Below the pieces are notes generated by a model. That model was not told the origin of the DNA. It ran no database searches and saw only the letters and a program-made list of their open reading frames with translations. Below, in pieces: positions 13,295 through 18,970 of a stretch of DNA of 37,912 nt (positions are counted from its first letter, which is position 1; each line of letters begins with the position of its first letter). The stretch lies in contig PBCC01000072.1 of the NCBI GenBank assembly GCA_002716825.1, forward strand, positions 1 through 37,912, read 5' to 3'. This stretch comes from Halobacteriovorax sp. (GTDB taxonomy: Bacteria > Bdellovibrionota > Bacteriovoracia > Bacteriovoracales > Bacteriovoracaceae). The translations under genes were made by a program, and so were the position numbers.

Positions 13295-13657
13295 TCAACG
13301 AGACCGCAGATCCCAAATGATAGGACTTCCGGTGTTAGCTCTACGTGTCATCGCAATCCGGACCATATGGCCTGTACCACGTCCACCGGGAAACGCGATT
13401 AGATAGTCTGGGTTCCAATCCAGCATCTTTTGATTGCGGATAATCCCTGCCTTCTTACCATAAACGTCCCATTCTGCCTGAGCCGCCGCTCTGTGCGTGC
13501 GCCTTGATACCGACCAGTCTGCACAAATGGTGTCAACCCCTCGTGCAGCACCGTGGAAAAGGCATTCGATGGTGTATTTGGCATGTACCCAATCTAACGC
13601 CTTCCAGATACGGTCTTTGTCAGTGAAATCACGTCCGCCTGTTACTAAAAGGTTCAT
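13295..13657 (-). CDS. DUF2493 (YspA-type SLOG) protein
   Basis: 120 residues from ATG 13657, with GGAGGAG 6 bases upstream. Nearly the whole protein is the DUF2493 domain: MNLLVTGGRDFTDKDRIW, the GAARGVDTICADW loop (family 'GgArGaD..a..w'), EWDVYGKKAGIIRNQKML, and PDYLIAFPGGRGTGHMV. This is a complete, standard-length member of a widespread phage and plasmid family. It lies 52 bases upstream of the larger SLOG protein and is coupled by ATGA to the small gene before it. Confidence 0.85.
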   Translation of the reverse strand: MNLLVTGGRDFTDKDRIWKALDWVHAKYTIECLFHGAARGVDTICADWSVSRRTHRAAAQAEWDVYGKKAGIIRNQKMLDWNPDYLIAFPGGRGTGHMVRIAMTRRANTGSPIIWDLRSR

Positions 13658-13890
13658 TTTGCGCTCCTCCATAATGCTATAGAAATTGATGTATCGGATG
13701 AATATTTCGCTGGGGTCTCACCAACGCGATAATAATCCTCGGCTCCGGTCTTAAAGAGTTCGTCAAATTCCTGCTGCAAGGTATCGTAAGCAAACATTTG
13801 TGTTGCATGGATATCAATATTCTTTACAGCCTCCTCAACGGTAGATAAGCCACACCCACTTGCTATTTCCAATGCTTGTTCAAACGTCAT
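13654..13890 (-). CDS. Hypothetical small early protein
   Basis: 78 residues, acidic: MTFEQALEIASGCGLSTVEE, then KNIDIHATQMFAYDTLQQEF and a C-terminal SSDTSISIALWRSAK. Predicted helical in the first two thirds. It overlaps its neighbours at both ends by ATGA, so it belongs to the first early operon. No family recognised. Confidence 0.6.
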   Translation of the reverse strand: MTFEQALEIASGCGLSTVEEAVKNIDIHATQMFAYDTLQQEFDELFKTGAEDYYRVGETPAKYSSDTSISIALWRSAK

Positions 13891-14084
13891 GATTTGAGCT
13901 CCTTTACTGGGACTGGTGTGCAGAGGATCGTCCCATCATCCTGAACCGTTTCGATCAAGTCCACAAACCGGACTTGGATAAACTGCGACGGATCTATGAC
14001 TTCTTCGATGACTTCGATATAGGTCTTAGGCATGTTCGCTCCTTTGTTTGGATTGTCAGGGATTACGGCACAGGTCGTCGTCAT
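13887..14084 (-). CDS. Hypothetical first gene of early operon
   Basis: 65 residues from ATG 14084, where AAGGAGG stands 4 bases upstream. A second ATG at 14033 also has AAAGGAG 5 bases upstream and would give 48 residues (MPKTYIEVIEEVIDPSQFIQ...), so two start sites may both be used. The frame is open to 14147, but a likely promoter at 14121-14147 overlaps that part. The protein is a small beta-rich domain (VRFVDLIETVQDDGTILCTPV) with no recognised family. Confidence 0.55.
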   Translation of the reverse strand: MTTTCAVIPDNPNKGANMPKTYIEVIEEVIDPSQFIQVRFVDLIETVQDDGTILCTPVPVKELKS

Positions 14085-14120
14085 TTCTCCTCCTTCTCTC
14101 GGTTCGTGAAGCAGTGGGCT

Positions 14121-14147
14121 GTCATAATCGAGGTTGCGGACTGTCAA
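14121..14147 (-). promoter_or_regulatory. Candidate early promoter, minus strand
   Basis: On the minus strand a perfect TTGACA (-35; 14147-14142) is followed after 15 bases by TATGAC (-10; 14126-14121). Spacing is short for sigma70, so confidence is moderate. Transcription would start near 14114, about 30 bases before ATG 14084, and run through the early genes. It explains the strand switch at this point. Confidence 0.4.
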
Positions 14148-14149
14148 GG

Positions 14150-14934
14150 GGCGCTTGTCCGAAGGATCTAGGGATACGTTTTCGATTTAGTGGTCTAAAA
14201 TAAGTGCGAGCTTGCTCGCCCACTGTGGGATGCCTTCCCGGCTTGAATCCTTAGTTAGTACCCAGAAATAAAATGCGCGACCGCTTGGGAGCCCAATCTT
14301 GTGAGAGACAAGGAAACCGTAGGCATCCCCCACTAAATTAAACGAGGGCCCCTGGACCCCTTGAGAGTTCGTGCCGATTATGACAGGTTGCTGCCTTCAC
14401 GAGAGAGAGAAGCTCTTAGGAGCCAGCCGCACTGAGCGGGGCGGGGCGAGGACGCAAGGCTTACGTGATTCCCCAACGAGCGTGTTCGAGTTGGTTTTGA
14501 ATCACTTTGCCTTGCCCGGAGGTTCCGGTTTTGGCCTCCAAATTGTACTTGGGCAATTTGGCTCTTAGGCCAGTCCGGATGTACCGCATATCCCGTTAGC
14601 TTATAGGCGGTCAGCTGAGGCTTCATTAAATAAAGCATGAGCGACCCCTTGGGAGCCCACACTGCCGGGCCGACTGTAAGGTTTTACGGGAGACTGGTAG
14701 CGAGCTGCATACGAGGCAACTAATTCTTGCTGTCAATTCATATAGAACAAGAGCGAAGCCCTTTTAGAGTGATCAAACGGCGTTACGTTTGTTGACGGCG
14801 GATTAGATTGCTTCGTGCGAGCCTCCGGCGGAATACGAATGGTCAAAATATAAGAGGCATGTGTGATGGGCTCTGCACTTGCCCGTCACCCTTTGCTTTG
14901 AATCTTTGACGGGATAAACCCGAAGGGGGTTTTT
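14150..14934 (+). ncRNA. Large structured noncoding RNA candidate (about 750 nt)
   Basis: No credible protein frame lies here, yet the plus strand folds into many perfect helices. ATTTAGTGG (14185-14193) pairs with CCACTAAAT (14330-14338), and GGGATGCCT (14227-14235) with AGGCATCCC (14321-14329), making a junction with GCGAG/CTCGC between. A three-tier arm follows: GCAAGGC/GCCTTGC (14454-14460, 14509-14515), GTGATTC/GAATCAC (14465-14471, 14499-14505), CCAAC/GTTGG. Then CCAAATTG/CAATTTGG (14538-14545, 14554-14561), CAAACG/CGTTTG (14774-14779, 14786-14791), TTCGT/ACGAA (14812-14816, 14835-14839) and GTGATGGGC/GCCCGTCAC (14863-14871, 14881-14889). An intrinsic terminator closes it. Size, richness of structure and phage setting recall GOLLD and ROOL RNAs; class membership is unproven and the 5' end is not defined. 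Confidence 0.65.
14911..14934 (+). terminator. Intrinsic terminator ending the structured RNA
   Basis: AAACCC (14916-14921) pairs with GGGTTT (14927-14932) across GAAGG, continuing into a run of five T (14930-14934). An alternative CGGG/CCCG hairpin overlaps its 5' arm. It is oriented for plus-strand transcription and stands directly after the last strong helix of the RNA candidate, which supports transcription of 14150-14934 as a unit. Confidence 0.7.
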
Positions 14935-14936
14935 GG

Positions 14937-15130
14937 TGTGGCAAACGCCACTAGGCCCGTCCGGCTATGAGGACACTGACATTTCGAGTGCTTCGAGAAA
15001 TGTACAAATCTCGCTGCTCGAGAGATTTATGGTGTTACTAATGTGCCACAGTGGAAAATTCATGCTGCTATTGCAGTCTGTTATAGTGTGGCATATTTAC
15101 ATAATTGACACGTCATTCTCCAGCTTGTAC
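14937..15130 (+). promoter_or_regulatory. Hairpin-rich control region upstream of small terminase gene
   Basis: Consecutive dyads: GTGGC/GCCAC (14938-14942, 14947-14951), ACATTTC/GAAATGT (within 14979-15003), AAATCTC/GAGATTT (within 15006-15029) and TGCCACA/TGTGGCA (15044-15050, 15087-15093). The GTGTGGCA word occurs twice. Promoter-like hexamers are TTGCAG (15071) with TATTTA 17 bases later, and a perfect TTGACA (15105-15110) without a good -10. No gene is credible. The region could hold the late promoter, a pac/cos packaging site, an origin, or a second RNA. Confidence 0.5.
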
Positions 15131-15153
15131 GGGAGGGGGGTAAGGGGGGAGGG
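15131..15153 (+). repeat. G-quadruplex motif before small terminase gene
   Basis: Four runs of at least three G separated by loops of 1-3 bases: GGG-A-GGGGGG-TAA-GGGGGG-A-GGG. It ends 14 bases before the terminase start, overlapping the place of the ribosome binding site, and lies on the coding strand, so it could form in DNA or in mRNA. Confidence 0.6.
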
Positions 15154-15167
15154 CAGAAGGGACAACA

Positions 15168-15644
15168 ATGGCCTATAACAAAGCTATGAGTGAAGCGGCT
15201 AGCAAACGAGAAGCTTCCAAAAGAAATGAGGTGGTGGTGAAGCCGCCACCACAATTAGAGGTAGTTGAGAACAAGAAAGCACCCTGGAATAAGGGAAAGA
15301 CCCATATTTCACGTAAAACGAGAGGTGCTATTACCCACTTGGCTACCAAGGGAGGAACCATCACGGATGCAGCAGCAGCCGTAGGTATGTCCCGGTCTGG
15401 ACTGAGTAAGGCGATGCAACGTGAGGACGTTCGGGCGCTGTTAGACACAGAAGTAAGCCGTAGGTTAGCTGTCTCCGCAGCCCGTGCAGCTCACACCCTT
15501 GACACACTGGTGGCAGAGGCCCGCTCGGAGAGGGTGCAGCTGGAGGCAGCGACGGCCATCCTTGACAGGACAGGCCACGGTGTGGGGAACGAGCTGTTGC
15601 AGCTAGGCCAAGCTGTGCAGATCCACATAGACCTTGGCGACTAG
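15168..15644 (+). CDS. Probable small terminase subunit (HTH protein)
   Basis: 158 residues. A basic N terminus (ASKREASKRNEVVVK) and Lys-rich linker precede a helix-turn-helix at about 62-90 (KGGTITDAAAAVGMSRSGLS KAM), then a helical region AVSAARAAHTLDTLVAEARS and ERVQLEAATAILDRTGHG. This 'S.rv.lEAa..iLDr.G' helix after an HTH is characteristic of phage terminase small subunits and related DNA-recognition proteins. Its position at the head of the packaging operon, three genes before the large subunit, supports the call. AAGGG precedes the ATG. Repeats flank the gene (15039-15051, 15689-15701). Confidence 0.65.
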   Translation: MAYNKAMSEAASKREASKRNEVVVKPPPQLEVVENKKAPWNKGKTHISRKTRGAITHLATKGGTITDAAAAVGMSRSGLSKAMQREDVRALLDTEVSRRLAVSAARAAHTLDTLVAEARSERVQLEAATAILDRTGHGVGNELLQLGQAVQIHIDLGD

Positions 15645-15806
15645 TCCCTGCAGCCTTCGAAGAGGGAATCCTACGAAGGGAGGGGAAATAATGTGCCAGA
15701 GTTCTCTGGCTGCGTTAGAATGTAGCGTACAGGTCGGGGGGGTTCGAAAACCGCGGCTTTCTACCCGTCTACAGGGGTCACCCCACAAAATATTTGAGAG
15801 GTTTCG
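15645..15806 (+). promoter_or_regulatory. Intergenic spacer with perfect palindrome
   Basis: GCCAGAG (15695-15701) and CTCTGGC (15704-15710) form a 7-base perfect dyad with a 2-base centre. It lies inside TAATGTGCCAGAG, a near repeat of TAATGTGCCACAG at 15039-15051, so the two copies flank the small terminase gene. A possible 57-codon frame from 15691 behind GGGAGGGG was considered unconvincing. The spacer is a candidate packaging or regulatory site. Confidence 0.35.
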
Positions 15807-16040
15807 ATGTCTGAAAACAAACCCTTCTCTCTTGCAGATGTACAGCCCGATCCCAGTTATCTGAACACGTTATCTTTTGAGGATCTCCAGCGTCTGCGCG
15901 TTGTTGTCAGGAAGAATCACTTCCAACAATTCCAAAAAAATTTATCGGATCGAGACTGTGACAAGATGATAGCCTCCTTCGGTCCTGCCGTTCGGGAAAA
16001 GTACATCAAGAAACAGATAGAGGAGAAGCTCAGTAGATGA
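15807..16040 (+). CDS. Hypothetical protein between terminase genes
   Basis: 77 residues starting 5 bases after GAGAGG. The composition is helical and charged: LADVQPDPSYLNTLSFEDLQ, RVVVRKNHFQQFQKNLSDRD, FGPAVREKYIKKQIEEKL. Small proteins of this kind are frequent between terminase genes in podoviruses, without known function. Its stop overlaps the next start by ATGA. Confidence 0.65.
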   Translation: MSENKPFSLADVQPDPSYLNTLSFEDLQRLRVVVRKNHFQQFQKNLSDRDCDKMIASFGPAVREKYIKKQIEEKLSR

Positions 16041-16441
16041 CTGATCTCATTCACCCTACTGAATGGGAGCCTCCATTCCTGGCTCTCAAAGGCAAAGAGA
16101 ACCTAAGGCATCTTGCTGCCTGCAAAGCCGATGACGACAAAGCCCCTTTCCATCTTCTTCCCTCTGATGCCATCGAGGATGTGGTGTGGGCGTTACAGGA
16201 AGGTGCCTCGAAGTACGGAGACTACAATTGGAAGAAAGGCATGTCCTGGTCCCGCTATCTTTCCGCTGCTCTCCGCCATATCTTTGCGTGGATGCGGCGT
16301 GAGGATGTTGATCGTGAGAGTGGCATCCCCCACCTTGCTCACGCTGTTTGTTGTCTACTCTTTCTTTTGGAGTATGGTAAGCATGGATTAGGAAAGGATG
16401 ACCGCAGTGACGACGGCACACCAGATCAAATTCAAACCTGA
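16037..16441 (+). CDS. MazG-like dATP/dGTP diphosphohydrolase family protein (DUF5664)
   Basis: 134 residues. The pattern DDDKAPFHLLPSDAIEDVVW, ALQEGASKYGDYNWKKGMSW, SRYLSAALRHIFAWMR, DRESGIPHLAHAVCCLLFLLEY matches the phage dATP/dGTP diphosphohydrolase family: 'Ga.KYg..NW..G', 'aA.RHl.a', 'D.eSG..HlaHa'. Acidic and histidine residues on these helices bind metal and nucleotide. Relatives adjust the nucleotide pool during infection and some act in phages with modified adenine, but no PurZ or DatZ partner is visible here. It overlaps the large terminase start by 44 bases. Confidence 0.75.
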   Translation: MTDLIHPTEWEPPFLALKGKENLRHLAACKADDDKAPFHLLPSDAIEDVVWALQEGASKYGDYNWKKGMSWSRYLSAALRHIFAWMRREDVDRESGIPHLAHAVCCLLFLLEYGKHGLGKDDRSDDGTPDQIQT

Positions 16442-17951
16442 TGGTGAGGTGGTACGCGCTTTTATGCGTGACGATAGTTTTTGCCGTGGCATTCGCGGTC
16501 CTGTCGGGAGTTCTAAATCTAGTGCCTGTGTTATAGAGATTCTGCGTCGCGCCTACCAACAGAAACCTGATGCCAATGGTAAGCGGCGTACCCGCGCCAT
16601 TGTTGTTCGCAATACCAATCCGGAGCTTCGAACCACTACCATCAAGACATGGCTCGACTGGGTACCGGAGGCAGTATTCGGACGCTTCCACTGGCAGCCA
16701 CCTTTTACTCATCACATCAAGATAGACGATGTTGATCTCGAGGTAATCTTTCTCGCGCTGGATCGCCCCCAGGACGTCAAGAAGCTTCTCTCTCTGGAGA
16801 GTACGATGATCTGGGTGAACGAGGCACGCGAGATAGATAAGGCTGTAGTCGATGGTTGCACGATGCGCGTTGGAAGATACCCGTCGATTAAAGATGGTGG
16901 ACCTACGTGGTATGGCGTAATCATGGACACCAACTCAATGGAACCAGATCATTGGTGGCCTCTGGTAGCAGGGGATGCTCCTATCCCTGATGACATGCCA
17001 CCCGATGATGTCGCAATGCTGGTAAAGCCGGACAACTGGACGTTCTTCAACCAACCGGAAGCCATGCGTGAAGAACTAAGCGAACAAGGCGCTGTCATTG
17101 GATACCGCATGAATCCTGCGGCAGAGAATATAAATTACCTTCCTGAAGACTACTATCAGAATATGGTCCGTGGCAAAACGCGCTCTTGGATCAACCTTTA
17201 TGTCCGTAACCGCTTGGGTTCCGCACAAGAAGGAAAGATGGTTTACCCTCAATTCCGCGAAGAGATCCATGTTGCCAAGCAGAAAATTCAGCCAATCCCG
17301 CATACTCCAATTCATATTGGAATCGACTTTGGATTAACTCCCGCCGCCGTTATCGGCCAGCGCCTCCGTGGCCGCTGGATCGTGCTGCATGAAATCTGCG
17401 CGCATGATATGGGTGCAGCCCGATTTGCCGAGCAATTAAAAATCGAGATGCGGCGGATAGCTCCCTCCCATGAATTTTCATTATGGGGAGATCCCGCGGG
17501 TGATAGCCGCGCCCAGACAGATGAGAAGACGCCGTTCCAGATCTTCCGTGCTGCCGGCCTTTCTATTCTGCCTGCTCCCGGCAACAATGACTTTGTGTTA
17601 CGAACGGAAGCTGTCAACGCTACTCTAAATCGAATGGTTGATGGAGAACCCGGCTTTCTGTTATCTCCGCACTGTCTTGTGCTCAAGGCAGGGTTCATCC
17701 GTGGGTATGCGTATCCGCGACTCCAAGTTTCAGGTGCTATTCGGTATGGTGATCGGCCCGTTAAAAATCGTTACTCACATCCACACGATGCGTTACAGTA
17801 CATGCTTCTGGGGGCAGGAGAAGGCTACGCGGTAATTCGCAAGACGACCTCTCAAGCCCCTAAACCCTTTGTTGCTACAAAAGCTTTTAGTCCCTTCGAC
17901 CGCTCAAGAGGTGATCTATTCAATCGACGCAGGAGCTTGGTGGGACGATAG
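16398..17951 (+). CDS. terL: Terminase large subunit
   Basis: 517 residues. ATPase domain: Walker A GPVGSSKSS (34-42), Walker B with catalytic Glu in TMIWVNEA (136-143). RNase H-like nuclease: D310 in HIGIDFGLTP, D365/D369 in WGDPAGDS, D464 in HPHDALQYML. It drives DNA into the prohead and cuts the concatemer. The N terminus is compact, as in podoviral terminases. AGGAAAGG directly before ATG supports the start. The C terminus is basic and contains FDRSRGDLFNRRRS, which overlaps the next gene's presumed ribosome site. Confidence 0.93.
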   Translation: MTAVTTAHQIKFKPDGEVVRAFMRDDSFCRGIRGPVGSSKSSACVIEILRRAYQQKPDANGKRRTRAIVVRNTNPELRTTTIKTWLDWVPEAVFGRFHWQPPFTHHIKIDDVDLEVIFLALDRPQDVKKLLSLESTMIWVNEAREIDKAVVDGCTMRVGRYPSIKDGGPTWYGVIMDTNSMEPDHWWPLVAGDAPIPDDMPPDDVAMLVKPDNWTFFNQPEAMREELSEQGAVIGYRMNPAAENINYLPEDYYQNMVRGKTRSWINLYVRNRLGSAQEGKMVYPQFREEIHVAKQKIQPIPHTPIHIGIDFGLTPAAVIGQRLRGRWIVLHEICAHDMGAARFAEQLKIEMRRIAPSHEFSLWGDPAGDSRAQTDEKTPFQIFRAAGLSILPAPGNNDFVLRTEAVNATLNRMVDGEPGFLLSPHCLVLKAGFIRGYAYPRLQVSGAIRYGDRPVKNRYSHPHDALQYMLLGAGEGYAVIRKTTSQAPKPFVATKAFSPFDRSRGDLFNRRRSLVGR

Positions 17952-18346
17952 TTGAATGGTGTATTGCTTTCCACAATGGAAGCAAAGCTGAATTTTGGTG
18001 GGCTCCTTGGACTGCACCTAGATTCAGACATATCAGCCTGCTTGGTTACACCCACGGAGCATGGCTTTTAATTGATCCAAGATTAAGTCAGTTCGATGTC
18101 CGTGTCTTATCTTCTGATGAAACCAACTACTACATTGCTTGTATCAATGTGGCTGGCGGCCACTTCCTCCGCATGCCTGTCTCAGTGGTGCGGTGTCCTA
18201 ACGGCATTACTCCTCTTTACTGTGTCACTGTTGCCAAAAGATTGTTGGGGATACAAAGTTTTGCTATTACTCCGAAACAGCTTTATCGTGCGATGATCAA
18301 GCGTGGAGCGACCAAAGTGTTTGAATATATTCCAGAGGAAGACTAA
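17918..18346 (+). CDS. Conserved-type phage protein with unresolved (ATT?) start
   Basis: The frame is open from 17915 to the TAA at 18344-18346. The part with clear coding character begins near 17990 (AEFWWAPWTAPRFRHISLLG, GAWLLIDPRLSQFDVRVL), well before the first GTG (18149). No ATG, GTG or TTG lies in frame upstream of that. ATT 17918 follows AGAGGTGATC, a good match to the anti-Shine-Dalgarno sequence with GAGG 6 bases away. ATA 17948 overlapping the terminase stop is another possibility. The 142-residue product resembles small proteins found after terminase in podoviruses; a frameshift or sequence error cannot be excluded. The stop overlaps the next ATG. Confidence 0.55.
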   Translation: MQSTQELGGTIVEWCIAFHNGSKAEFWWAPWTAPRFRHISLLGYTHGAWLLIDPRLSQFDVRVLSSDETNYYIACINVAGGHFLRMPVSVVRCPNGITPLYCVTVAKRLLGIQSFAITPKQLYRAMIKRGATKVFEYIPEED

Positions 18347-18675
18347 TGGGCGGACAACCTCCAGGTGTATCAAGAGGAAGAGGAACCACTGGCGGCAAGC
18401 CTTTGGTTACTTACGTTCACGGTTACTCCGGACCAAAATATGAAGTGCAGCATGGATCTGGAAACCTAGTTCGAGTAAAACCATTAAGACAAGGAGGCCC
18501 AGCAGCTCCGGAACCAAAGTCTGTATACACCTCACAAGGTCTTCGGATGGCATCACTCTTATATCCTTCTGGTTCCAGCATGACCAGTCCTTATGGCAAA
18601 GGTGAAAAAGGATTTGAGAAGCAAGAACTACTGGGTGCCACAGTACCAATTGGTAAGGGATCAATTAAAGGATAA
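18346..18675 (+). CDS. Gly/Pro-rich hypothetical structural protein
   Basis: 109 residues starting in a TAATG overlap. Low-complexity, basic and Gly/Ser/Pro-rich (GGQPPGVSRGRGTTGGKP, then YVHGYSGPKYEVQHGSGNLV and GPAAPEPKSVYTSQGLRM). No fold recognised. Located between terminase and portal, where small head-associated proteins are usual. Confidence 0.55.
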   Translation: MGGQPPGVSRGRGTTGGKPLVTYVHGYSGPKYEVQHGSGNLVRVKPLRQGGPAAPEPKSVYTSQGLRMASLLYPSGSSMTSPYGKGEKGFEKQELLGATVPIGKGSIKG

Positions 18676-18679
18676 GACA

Positions 18680-18970
18680 ATGGGCGGTTTATTTGGTGGT
18701 AGCAAAGATGATAGCGGTGCAGCTGCGATTCGAGCAGAGAACGAAAGACTTCGTAAAGAAGCAGACGCATTAAAGGCTGAAACTAAAAAGAAAGAAGACG
18801 ATGCTGCTGAAAAAAGACGCCTGAAAATGTCCGGTATGTATGGCACTGGCATGCTTATGGAGGAAGATGAAACTGGGTTCTTAAGAAAGAAAAAGGCCAC
18901 AGGTTCTGCCACTACAGGATATGGATCTTCTACAACCACCAGCACGCCTGATCCTGGTATTGCAAGCTAA
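18680..18970 (+). CDS. Small coiled-coil protein upstream of portal
   Basis: 96 residues from ATG 18680 with AAAGGA 7 bases upstream. It starts MGGLFGGSKDDSGAAAIRAE, followed by a heptad-type helix (NERLRKEADALKAETKKKED) and a Ser/Thr/Gly-rich tail. Short proteins beginning MGGLFGG with a charged coil occur directly before the portal in many podoviruses; function is unknown. Stop and portal start share a base (TAATG). Confidence 0.65.
   Translation: MGGLFGGSKDDSGAAAIRAENERLRKEADALKAETKKKEDDAAEKRRLKMSGMYGTGMLMEEDETGFLRKKKATGSATTGYGSSTTTSTPDPGIAS

Noticed and set aside
14371-14662. Frames on both strands inside the structured region
   Set aside because: Products are short and without recognisable pattern, starts lack ribosome sites, and the bases are better explained by RNA helices.
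14150-14934. Group I or group II intron as explanation of the structured RNA
   Set aside because: No recognisable group I P7/S element or group II domain V, no encoded endonuclease or reverse transcriptase, and the region does not interrupt a gene.
14933-15178. Plus-strand frame leading into the small terminase gene
   Set aside because: It starts inside the terminator, crosses several perfect dyads and the G-rich tract, and has no ribosome site.
15740-15775. Possible tRNA T-arm (GGGTTCGAAAACC-like)
   Set aside because: The flanking bases do not pair as a T-stem and no acceptor, D or anticodon arm can be built; no tRNA is seen in the window.
15691-15864. 57-codon frame behind GGGAGGGG
   Set aside because: The sequence looks non-protein-like and overlaps the start of a better supported gene; kept only as a note in the spacer entry.
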